Shown here one piece after another: positions 25,496 to 36,363 of a stretch of 64,000 nucleotides of DNA (position 1 is the first letter of the stretch; each line of letters opens with the position of its first letter). The notes under the pieces are model-generated. The model was not told the origin of the DNA, did no database searches, and saw only the letters and a program-made list of their open reading frames with translations. Location: positions 4,990,001 to 5,054,000 of the forward strand of contig NC_135264.1 of the NCBI RefSeq assembly GCF_964204865.1, given 5' to 3'. The DNA comes from Styela clava (taxonomy: Eukaryota; Chordata; Ascidiacea; Stolidobranchia; Styelidae). A program made the translations under genes and the position numbers.

Positions 25496-25812
25496 ACGTA
25501 GAGCAGTCTGATGTGCGGTTGCGAACGTGATCCTAACCCTTAGCGCGGTGCCTAATTTCATTGAACAAAGGGGCAAGATACCTAATAAAAACTGGTACCA
25601 ATTTGACTATGAACTCTACCCAGCACCTTGCACGTTTCCTGTGTGAAAGAAACCTTCAATTACATATTGGATTTAAAAATCTGTTTTAAGTAACAAAAAA
25701 TATCAAATATATATATATCATTTTTTACTGGCATTGTTCATTGTATTCGTTATATATATTCCTAAGCTACTCTCTTACTAAATAATATTAACAGCAAGAA
25801 AGTAACAATCAC

Positions 25813-25842
25813 CCACACACACACACACACACATATATATAT
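25813..25842. repeat. CA/TA microsatellite
   Basis: (CA)n of about 9 units runs directly into (TA)n. Confidence 0.95.
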
Positions 25843-26644
25843 TTTTATTTTAAATTTATTTGTACATTCACACATTTTTGAAGAATTAACAAATATTTCA
25901 TTCTGCAAAACTGCATAGACTTGACATAACAACGAAAGAACGGTAGGCTCGAAAGAAAATTTCCTGCACTGAAGTAAGAATATTCAAATTTATCGAGAAC
26001 TTGAGATAACGTTCAAATCAGTCTGTGGTAAAATTAGTGTAAAAAAATATGTTATTCATTTTAGATATTGTTGAGCTGCTTTTTATTTAGCGACACATGT
26101 CCATGCTAACTTCCATTTATTCGTTGATTTTCAACAGGCGTCTTTTTGACACTCACGTTTCGACGTTTGCTGGATAATGAAAAACCTATAACATGAGATG
26201 GTGATATTCGGCATAAATGTCTAAATGCCTGCTAAGGTTGTTAAAATAAATCTCGATAAGCGTTGAAAACACTATTATCAACGTTATTCTATCTTTATTG
26301 AGACTTGAAAAGATAGATTTAAAACACAGTCATTATACAATTTAAATATGAGGTGTTACACCACTTAATTAATAACCCACTTTAAAAAAAAATTATTTGA
26401 ATATTCAGAATGTGGCATATATACCAGTGCAGCTGGTATCGCTAACAACAATATCTATATAATCTCATCGATTTGAGACCCCACCCCTAAAATATAAAGG
26501 CTGGGAGGCATACTTCCCCACAACTTATATACGGAGCTGTTAATAGGCATACTTGAAACTATTGTATGTACCGGCAACCTTTCATGATTTCATTGAGAAA
26601 ATCTTATATAAAGGTGAGTGAAGAGGGTGTTGAATTAACTTATT

Positions 26645-28621
26645 TTACTCACGACTTGGCTTCTTTTTGATGGTGGTTGGATCAAAAATATCCTTTGCGT
26701 CCGTACTCTCAACTTCGTCGTCGACGGCCTCGGCTTGAAAAAAGGATCCTCGTATCCTTGGATGACGAGTTAGGAACAAATCTTTTTTTCTGTTGAGAAA
26801 TAAAACAAACTCAAAAATTTTCTATTGTATACAGTCAATGTTTCACACTGGGATATCTTGTCTGGTAGATGATTGTTAGATTGAACTTCAAGGCCAAAAT
26901 TTACACATCGGATGAAATCGTTGCCAGTACTGTAAACAGATAGTGAATTAATTTGCTGGCGCTCAATTTAAAATTTACATCAATCATGTGAGCTTGATTG
27001 TACTGATTTCCAAATTTGCGTTTAGGACATTGGGAATGACTACTAGTATGTTCGTGTTCATTGTGATTTCACTTCACATATAGTGATAGTAACATTTGGA
27101 AGGTTGAGCTTCAACCTTCAACCTCAAGGGAAAGGACTAAATAAAATCCTAAAAATAGTCTCGGAATATCTAGTGAAGAATATTACCTGTATACGAAAAG
27201 TGCAAAAATTACTACCGTTGCCACTAGCAGAAGAATAATCAAGGTGACTGCAATGTGATATCCAGTACATGCACAGTATCTCTCGTTTGAATATGTCACT
27301 TCGGTATTGTTATCGTCTTTGTATATGTCAGTAGTTTTTGAGAACGTTGACACTCGAATTGTACTTTTTGTGTTTGCAACATTTAGGGTTGAAGTCTGAG
27401 TAGCTGAATTTGTGGCTGAGTAACAAAATGAAATAAGTCATTCGTTCGATTATATTATATATATAGTCAAAATAACGGTAGCAATCGTAAAAAAGATAAC
27501 GAATTCGCATTTCTATCCAATCTTAAAATTCAGTATTTAATTAACTTTAATACCTTAACGTAATTCACTCTGAACAAGAATTTACACAAGCAGCCACGGA
27601 TAGGAGCTAAAGAGCTTCCTTTTTGTGAAGAACCGTAATACTTCTGTAACTTTTTTAATTACATGTTCTATAAATTGATTCACACAACATATACGTCCAT
27701 TAGAACTAAGAAAAAATACTCTGAGCAATACTTACTAGGGTATGGTGGTGGTATACTTTGGTATGTAATATTTATTTCATTTCCGTTGAATTTACTGAAC
27801 TTCCTAAACGTAATTGTATTCAGAGAAGTCTCTTCAATTCTCCAGATTGCACAGCGACGAGGTTTTATCTTCTGCTTCAAATGTGCAAAATTTATAGACG
27901 ATATTGAGCGTTTAAAGATATGACACACGGGTTCATCGGATTTGCACGGTAATAGTCTGTTATCTGAAAATGAAAATCGAGTATAATGAATGCATAGATT
28001 TTATGTTATTAATTTCGAAGGTAATGCGTCTTTGCAATTAATTAACATTTCCATCGACTGCGCACAGTATGCCTGATTATATCGTTTTTGGTTCGGTTAA
28101 TAAAACCAAGATGTGCCATTGAGTAGCTTATTGGATAAATGCTAGACGGTTTATTTAAATTATTGTTATTGAACCAATACTCGTTTTCAGTATTTAAAAA
28201 AGTAAAATGATCAAAAATTTACCAGAGTTTATGTAAATATCAGCAGTACATGTGATATTGTTGTAAAAATTATATGACGGGATGTAGACAACGTGAAGAC
28301 ACTCAGGATTTGAAATTGCAGGAATCTTCCATCGACATCTTCCTCTCACCATGATTTTGGTGGTGTCTATCACTCCAGAAACAGTATCTGCGATGTCTGT
28401 TGGTATGTTACAGCTGTCAACACCACAAATTGAAAAATATCCTAGAAAACAAATATTTAATTATTTTTCATGCTTCATATTTGGTAATTCGAATGTGGCC
28501 CCATTTTCACAAATATTATTTTAAAAATTTCAAACGTTCCTATGATGTTGATATCAATTTGTTTGATAACGTTCATTTACCCACCTGTTATCTGAAGAAG
28601 TAGCGTTCTGAGAATTTTCAT
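26645..28621 (-). CDS. Type I membrane protein with divergent CUB-like ectodomain, complete
   Basis: Five exons: 28621-28585, 28441-28223, 27963-27736, 27415-27187 and 26789-26645. They total 858 bases, 285 residues, and phases 1-1-1-2 close. Residues 1-18 are a signal peptide (MKILRTLLLQITGYFSICG). The ectodomain, residues 20-160, has pairs of cysteines and blocks that look like an eroded CUB domain: SGVIDTT...CRWKIPA, then C-x-ADIYINSG, a second RRCAIWRIEE, and F-x-KF. This assignment is tentative. Residues 162-205 are a Thr/Ser-rich stalk (NTKSTIRVSTFSKTTD). Residues about 215-237 are a transmembrane helix (VTLIILLLVATVVIFALF), stopped by YRKKDLFLTRHPRIR. The cytosolic tail is about 45 residues and acidic in the middle (AVDDEVESTDAKDIF), with no kinase, TIR or ITAM motif. 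The protein looks like a small receptor or adhesion molecule, but I do not recognise an orthologue. Confidence 0.8.
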
Positions 28622-30027
28622 TTTTAATTCTGACTTCTAATTATAAATACATTAAATATTAATTAACTAAAATAGAAGTTATAATTATTAATCGTGGTAA
28701 TCACTTTTTTCAAGCTCACTCCAATTTGATTCTTTTTTAATGTACCAACAGAAGTAGAATTATATAAATAGGCCGGGTTGAGGTTGACGACATGGCATGT
28801 CTACTCTCATCTTGGTATATGAACAGAAAGTAACTTTCGTTTTTCCTATTGTCATGAACAAACGTTTGATAAATTCGCTCATGAATTCCTCTGTACTATC
28901 AATCCACGGCATATATTATTCACACCTGATCTCACCTAACATCATTGCAATTCCAAACTATTTATGCAACGGAATTTTTATTGATCGACCAATGTAATTT
29001 TCCAAGTGTGACGTAATACTATTGATGACGAAAGTTTAGTTTGTCATAGTCGTTGGGTTTTTCCCAAATTTAATCGTCGAAATCGGGAAAATGGTTAAAA
29101 AATCGCAAACTAAGGTAAAGTTTTTTTCGTTTCGTAATATGAGGAAAATATCTACCGTACAATCACAACCCGGACTCTCGGTATCACATATTTTTATAAT
29201 AACATGAATCTTCAACGTGAACATCTTTTGCAATTTTCTACAATGAAAAATCCATTCGACCATTTTATTAAGACTGTCAAATTACGAAACGATCTCCACC
29301 AAAACTGTGGAACTTAAAATAATTTAAGCTGATACTTGAATCTAAAGAAAGCTGTCGCATCCTGTCTCCCATTCTAAAGTTATGAAAGTGAAATTCCTTC
29401 AGGTATTTTTTATTATACTACCGACTTCATTGTTGAATACGTTTGTCTTGATTCACTCAAATGTGCTTCAGTGGCAACTTTTATTAACATAATGAATTTC
29501 TATTTCCCTGACTCTCGAGCATATGCATTCTGAGTTGCATTTTTACAAGCGCTCCTGAAAACTTATTTATTATAGTTTGTCCCAAGTCAGTTTTTCGATG
29601 ATATATACATATAGTAAATTATTATCAATAGCCCACACGTAATATTCGATAAGATTTACGTATGACGTCATCGTATGTTCCAAAACTTAGTGTATGACAA
29701 TAGTAGGCGAAAACATGAGTAATTTCACGTTCCTTAGCGATTTCCAAACACTGTGTAAATAATATGGTATGACCGACTTCGACTTTATCAGCATTGGAAT
29801 ATTTTTAATGGTAAGAATAATGAGTAATAGGAGTTGTTCAATTCCACAGTATGCTCATCCCTGCCCCCTCACATTCTATGATGACTGCTTGGTTAAGTTT
29901 TTCGCATATAAAACCAACGTATATGTATGCAGTTTAATCGTAATATAAAAACGTTTAAAACTGTAAAGAAAAGCAATTATTACGATTTTTAAATTTTCAC
30001 GATGTGATAAATGTAGATGTCCATTTT
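28622..30027. other. Intergenic stretch, no gene seen
   Basis: AT-rich DNA between the CUB-like gene and the lectin. Short frames near 28800-29000 and 29040-29260 lack flanking splice sites that would connect them to a gene. Confidence 0.35.
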
Positions 30028-31672
30028 TCAAAATTCACAGACAACACCATCACGCGCATTGTTTGGATCATAATTCCACATATTTTGAGGGGATGTGCTG
30101 GGATCTGGTCGAACTTGAAGGTTGATTTGAGTGTATGCCGCGTTTGCTGATGGGTAACCAGGGTACCATATCATGTACGGTGCTGATGTACCACCTCTCA
30201 GATAAACTTCACCGTCCTGAAACAAATATTAAATTGGTTTTTAAAAATAGGGGGGGCGCATGAAGATTTCAGAAACGAATACTTTTATTCGAATCGAAAT
30301 TAATCACGAGTCTTTTTTTCGCAATAGACATCCAATCACACAAGTAATCGAAAACATAGAATCCATCACTCAAACGGTTCACTGAGTGTTCATACCAAAT
30401 AAAATACCATGTTTAATCAAAACCTCATTAGGAAGAGAAGAGTCCTATGTCAGAATTGCATTTTGTGGCTCCAGTAAAAAAAATGACGAATTCACCTCGA
30501 CCTTTGGCGAACAATAAAAAAAAAGATGGAGGCAATTCGAAATTTTTGTCTAGACCGATTCCAATAATTTACTATTCGATTCCAAATGCCAGCCATAGTC
30601 GAAACGAATGCACGGCATTTCAAACAAATAGAAACTTGAACTAGTCATAATTATATTTCATAATACAGAGTTAAACAATGCTACAATTCTGCCTTAGATG
30701 TTTTAAAATTGGTCATAAATTTCCAAACGAAGTTATGCATTTACCGTTTTTTTGTATGTCATTCCAAGCCATGGTTCAATGTAGTATCTACCATCTGGAA
30801 ATACAGATCTAATGTATGAAGTTAATTTATCGTATTGTTCTTTGCTGTATATATTAGCGGGTTCGGCGCCAATTTTTTTGCATTCTTGTTTTGCTCTCAC
30901 ATAGTTCATCTTTTCAAAGGTCACAAAGAAACATATGTTATCATGTTTCACATGACACCAAGCTAAATAAAAAACAAATTGATCACAGTTAAAAAACGAT
31001 TCAATTCCACGAATAATTGCGATTTGAAATGTGGGAAATACCTTTCTCAAAACGATCCTCCAAATATTCCAGTCTTGGTAACAACTTCTGGAATTCTGTC
31101 AATTTAAAAAATAACACAATTCAAATATACGATACGATTTTTAACGTATTTTCACTATTTGAATACATTGAAATTATTATCTAGGATTTCGATGCTACTA
31201 GAATTGGAACTGAAACGCGAAGATGTCCAAGTCTCCTATCAATGGAAATACATATCATGTATAATTGAGCTTATAAAAGATAGATGACACCATGTCATAT
31301 ATGTATAAAACTCTTTATTTCAATTCTTAGAAGTAATAATGATTTTAAGTAGTTTAACACGGTGAATTTGTTAGACTCACCTGTTACGACTTTGTTCTGG
31401 ATTATCAACTCAATTCTGTCGTAATCTACGACTGCTGTTTCACCAGGTAGACCCTGTGGTCCAACGTCACCTTTGTTGCCTCGCGAGCCTTTTGCACCTC
31501 TTTTTCCAGGTCTACCCTGTGTTTTTGCTGTTTGGTTGTGTGTTAGAGACGTTTGGGATTCAGTCGTAAACACATCTTGAACGTCTTTACAAATCATATG
31601 ACGATCTATTGCTTGTGACGTGCGCCAACAAATAAGACACACCAAACTTTGTAACAAGTACAACTTCAACAT
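30028..31672 (-). CDS. Collectin-like secreted C-type lectin, complete
   Basis: Four exons: 31672-31381, 31095-31042, 30962-30745 and 30216-30028. They total 753 bases, 250 residues, and phases 1-1-0 close. Residues 1-21 are a signal peptide (MLKLYLLQSLVCLICWRTSQA). Residues about 52-79 hold nine Gly-X-Y triplets (GRPGKRGAKGSRGNKGDVG and on). A short neck (LLPRLEYLEDRFEK) follows and may form the trimerising coiled coil. Residues 116-250 are a C-type-lectin-like fold: WCHVKHDNICFFV, MNYVRAKQEC, WLGMT, then WYPGYPSANAAY and MWNYDPNNARDGVVCEF. The EPN or QPD sugar-specificity triplet is not seen; YPS stands in that position, and the WND triplet is WNYD. Calcium-dependent sugar binding is therefore uncertain. 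Domain order matches collectins such as mannose-binding lectin, but the collagen arm is very short. Likely a secreted recognition molecule in body fluid. Confidence 0.88.
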
Positions 31673-34446
31673 ATTTACAATTTCTATGCTGTTTTTGAAA
31701 AAAAAATTCCTTATTCGATATTTTCTGTAATTGATGATGAGGTAAGCATTGTTCTCTTTCCCATTTTGTCAAATCTACTTTGCCACGATATTTTCCTGCT
31801 TAAGCATGTTTTATGACGAAATGACTGGAATTCTAAACACGTTTTATGAAAATTCACCATGACGAAAATTTGAGATCATTTAACAAAAGTTTTATTTCGA
31901 AAATCCACCCTAAACAGGTTAAGTATCTTATACAATGAAGACAATATTTTATAATAGCAGTATTAATTGTGTCTCGTGACATGTTCTTAATTCTTGCAAT
32001 CATCTTACCAAAAGCAACGATAATCTGCGCTGTTTGTCAATTTCATCTGATAAGATGGAGTCACAATATTTCTTCTATAGTCATACAATGAAACCTTTCT
32101 ATCCCATAATTTAGAAAAGCGAAAGTCTCAGTTACATTAGAAATAATACGACGTGAGATAAAACAATAAAAAGCTGATATATCTCCGAATACTAAACTCA
32201 AAAATTGGATTTTGCTTGAAATAGTATACCATCTAGTTGTGCGACACTAGTTGTGGTAATGATTGAAATAAAGTTACCCAAATGCGTGAATTCAAACTTA
32301 CAAAAATCTACACAAGATTGTCAAATATCATTGCAAACCCTATAACTGAAATTACTTCGGACATTTCATAGACTTTTAAAATCTTTTTTGCCTTGCCAAT
32401 GCAAACATATTAATACAAAAATCTACTTATTTAACTATTAGATCAACTACTGATGTGGCAACAACTACCAGCCTCGAAATATAACGATTTTAGCGATGTT
32501 CGGTTTAAAAACGTGTTCGCAGGCGAACGTGCTTCCGAAAACTGATGCTCGTTTAACGTAAGTTTTTTAAGTAACGACTTGTTCAGATACATAACTTTCA
32601 GTATGTCATCGCTCTGTAAATTTATGGGATATATTTGCAATTCGTTGGGTAACGAATATGATGAGAGTGTGGCTAAGATCAAGTGTAGCACAAGAGCGAT
32701 CACTTCTCAAACAAGCCCAGCCGAATAAAGAGAACCATATATTTTTACTTATTTCAGTTGGGAAAAAAAGAAAGCAGCCATCATCGAAGAAAAACACCAA
32801 TCACTCCGATTTGGTGACGTTATTGACAAAGCACATTCGACTTTTAACTGACGTCGAGCAAAGGAAAACACGCGTTTCGAGATGCCGAACTACAAGGCGG
32901 CGTTGAGCTGCAACATAATCTACGACCTCTAACTAAACCGTCATTGAGAATAAGGAAGTTTCTTTGACTGTCGTTGTGTTTTTGTCAATTTAGTTAAGCA
33001 ACACCCTCATATCGATAGGTATGCCAAAGTAAATGTATTTTGCAAAATCCCAAACATGTGTTTGAAATGTAGAAGTCGGTCAAAAGTTCGATTTTGTTGA
33101 CTGACTACAAGCCAAATAGCACACTCGTGCTCTCGTAACCAATTTATTCTCGGTCATTTGCAAAGATGATCCAAACACGAATCCATCCAATCTGATTGCA
33201 CCGTATTTCATACCTTTTTAATGGCCACTCAGTCAGTAGAAGATTTTAATTTACAAATGGAACCGATTTACATTCTACAGTGTGCAAACGCACTCTCGTA
33301 TTTAGGGGAGAAATGTGGAGAAATATCAAAGGCCGGGTGAGTTTCACATGTGGCGATCGAGGACCGGATAGGAGAGCTCTGTTGCAGTCTGTGTAATGTC
33401 GTTGACTGAATATTGAACAAGGCAATATATTAGTTAACTCAATGAAACGATCTATTTATTCTATTAGTTTAAAAAATATGAGGTAAGATTCAAATTTTGA
33501 TGTCATCAATGTTTGTCATCAACACCGGAATTGGAAAGCAAAACGCTTTAGGTGGGTATCCGCCAGTGAAATGTGGGTTCGATGTTAATACCTCCAAAAT
33601 TTCATTTTTCAAATGGAAATCATACACATACGTCAGTTATGCCATACCAAAATTTACTAATATTTTCAGCCACGTATTTATAATTTTGAAGCGTTTTCTG
33701 TAACGTTTTCCACGTGAGATCTCTTTAATTCCTTGAGTTGTGTTTCATTGAATGCTATTTTTAATACAGTAATTTCTGCGAAATTTTTCCATATTCAAAT
33801 AATTGCTTGATACAATTTTAGCCTTTCAAAAAATCAGGAATCTTTAAGCTTTGTCGTTGTTCTGGTATATATTATATTAATTTTGTTAATGCAGTCTAAG
33901 ACCACCGATACTACTTTATAAAACTGCATATACTTTAGACAAAGGCTCTTTTTTTGAATAATACAATAGCAAGATACCGTTTGGCATTCATTTCATTTTT
34001 AAGGTCATGGATAATACAGCTCGTCTAGTGGTGGTTTGAACTGGCCTAATGCCATTAGTTCTTTCTTACTCAGTCGTCACACCGTGATAGACTTTTACAG
34101 AATTTTTATTTCGAGAACCACATAACTTTAATCTGCTTGACGGGCTGAAATATTTCGCAGGGGCAACGAATACACAAGTGCCAAATTTCGCCGGGGTTTT
34201 AGCTATAATTTTTGAAGCTTCATTAAAGATGATTTGTTCACATCCAACTCTTTGTGTTTATAGATGAAAGTCAGTTCCGCCATTTTCAATATATACTTGT
34301 ATATATTCAAATATATGTATATATTGTATATATGTATTAAAAATAGTGATAAATTCTGAGTATTTCGCGAACACTCGTTTTTTTGCTATAAATCACAAGT
34401 ATGTTACTTGTCATTATGTTTTTCATATCTTTATATATATTTAATA
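31673..34446. other. Intergenic stretch between the lectin and the minisatellite
   Basis: No gene assigned. One frame on the minus strand (32703-32443) begins with a hydrophobic signal-like stretch (MIALVLHLILATLSSYS) and is 86 codons long, but it has no recognisable domain and no splice partner. Confidence 0.35.
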
Positions 34447-35098
34447 TCTAATATATATTTTTTGTTTGATAAAGTGATTTGATTTGATGGACGATATTGC
34501 ACAACACAAGTTCAAAAGGAATTAAATATACATTTTGCGTTTGATAAAGTGATTTGATGGAAGATATTGCACAACACAAGTTCATAAGGAATTAAATATA
34601 CACATTGTGTTTGATAAAGTGATTTGATTTGATGGACGATAATGCACAACACAAGTTCAAAACGAACTAAATATATATTTTGTGTTTGATAAAGTGATTT
34701 GATATGATGGACGATATTGCACAACACAAGTTCAAAAGGAATTAAATATATATTTTGCGTTTGATAAAGTGATTTGATGGAAGATATTGCACAACACAAG
34801 TTCATAAGGAATTAAATATACATTTTGTGTTTGATAAAGTGATTTGATGCACGATAATGCACAACACAAGTTCAAAACGAACTAAATATATATATTTTGT
34901 GTTTGATAAAGTGATTTGATGGAAGATATTGCACAACACAAGTTCATAAGGAATTAAATATACATTTTGTGTTTGATAAAGTGATTTGATGCACGATAAT
35001 GCACAACACAAGTTCAAAACGAACTAAATATATATATTTTGTGTTTGATAAAGTGATTTGATATGATGGACGATATGGCACAACACAAGTTCAAAACG
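34447..35098. repeat. 70-76-bp minisatellite, nine copies, with higher-order pattern
   Basis: GATAAAGTGATTTGAT recurs nine times at spacings of about 70-76 bases, each followed by GCACAACACAAGTTCA. Three subtypes alternate: GGACGATATTGC with AAAAGGAATT, GGAAGATATTGC with ATAAGGAATT, and ACGATAATGC with AAAACGAACT. The last copy ends about 100 bases before the APMAP-like start codon. Open frames on the minus strand through the array are a by-product of the repeat. Confidence 0.93.
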
Positions 35099-35198
35099 AA
35101 TTTCGGTCACGACTTTTCGGAGGTTATATATGCTTGTTGGTAATTACCTCATGGCATTGTTTATTCTGCAGTAGGTATTAAAAATTTGTCTTGCAAAT

Positions 35199-36363
35199 TT
35201 GAACACCAGCTCAAGTTTGACAATGTCGGGCGGGGATGGATATTTTCGGCTGTTTCTGTGTCTTCTGGTTGGAATTGGTTTGGTAATTGGGAGTGCTTTA
35301 ATCATTTATGCTAAGAGGTCGCCAATTGAAGCAGTACCAATCAGCGGTATACACGATATACGGCAATTTAAATGGGCACAAGTTGAAAATAAAGACTTGC
35401 AATTAGGGAAAATCATAGCGCCTGATATACAAGCACCTGAATCTATTGCAATAGACAGTGACGATAACCTATATACCGGTCTAGAAGATGGGCGAGTCGT
35501 CAAAATAGAAAATCCCGGGGAGGAAAATCAAACCATCACCGACTTAACGAAATCGTTCGACTTTGCTAAAGGAAGCAAACGAAGCAAGAAACGTCCCCTC
35601 GGCATTCGCTTACATGGGTCAAAGTTATATTTCGCAGATGCCTACCAGGGGGTGATTATGATAAATTTAGAATCTACAAGTTACGAAGTCATTTTGCGCT
35701 ACGATGACGTAACTCCCCATTTAGTATTTCCAGATGACCTAACCATAACGTCGGATGGAAAAACGATATTTTTCACTGATATGAGTTTGAAATGGGCTTA
35801 TGAGGAAATCGCTCTCTTTGCTCTGGAAGGAGAATGCAGTGGAAGGCTTTTCAAAGTTGATGTGGAGACAACACGTACAGAACTAGTGCGTGATGGTTTA
35901 TGTCATCCAAATGGCATTGAAATTGACCGGAACGATAGCAAAGTCCTTGTGGCCGAGCACAATCGTCGCCGTATTGCCATCATTGACACAGAATCTGGGA
36001 AGGTTGTGCGACATGTTTTATTACCCGGTGGGCCAGATAACATTCGAAGAAGGCATAATGGCGGGTATTGGGTGTCGATTCCTTATTTGCCCGATCCGGG
36101 ACATTTTGTGACATGGGACCCGGTTTATCGCAACATAATTGCAGGCTTTAGGAGAAAAAGGAGTTCTTGGTTTGTTCAGCCTAAACCAAGGAATAGCGGT
36201 TAAGTTGGATGAAGACTTTGAGCCTGTAAGCATCCACTATGATTTGGAAGGGAAACTGTCGAAAGCGATTACAGAAATATCTGAACTTAGCGATGGAAGA
36301 CTCGCTGTGGGATCGTTCGTTGTAAAAGGAATTCCATTGGTGGATCCTCTGCCTTCCGACTGA
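35199..36363 (+). pseudogene. APMAP: Intronless APMAP-like gene with one frameshift
   Basis: This resembles adipocyte plasma membrane-associated protein, a six-bladed beta-propeller of the strictosidine-synthase-like family anchored by an N-terminal membrane helix. Residues about 14-37 are the signal anchor (RLFLCLLVGIGLVIGSALI). Propeller landmarks are PESIAIDSDDNLYTGLEDGR, RPLGIRLHGSKLYFADAYQG, DLTITSDGKTIFFTDMS, CHPNGIEIDRNDSKVLVAEH, and PGGPDNIRRRHNGGYWV. The frame from 35199 runs to a stop at 36201, but family similarity moves to the +1 frame at about 36139-36165 and continues to TGA at 36361-36363, ending AVGSFVVKG. One base is extra relative to an intact gene. There is no intron, whereas vertebrate APMAP has several, so a retrocopy is likely. 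No poly(A) tract or target duplication is evident. A sequencing error at the frameshift would make this an intact gene. Confidence 0.82.

Larger units (their letters stand above)
24855..26644. other. Repeat-rich interval between the TIR-RHIM and CUB-like genes
   Basis: No gene seen. From left to right: dispersed repeat A (25030-25195), repeat B (25265-25335), a tRNA-like SINE (25400-25495), and a CA/TA microsatellite (25813-25842). The rest is AT-rich unrecognised DNA. Confidence 0.45.

Noticed and set aside
32443-32703. Frame beginning with a signal-peptide-like stretch
   Set aside because: No domain, no splice partner and overlapping antisense frames of similar length; not enough to call a gene.
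34512-35017. Two minus-strand frames of 97 and 71 codons with repeated SLYQTQNIYL-type peptides
   Set aside because: They translate the minisatellite; the repetition follows the DNA units and there is no gene context.
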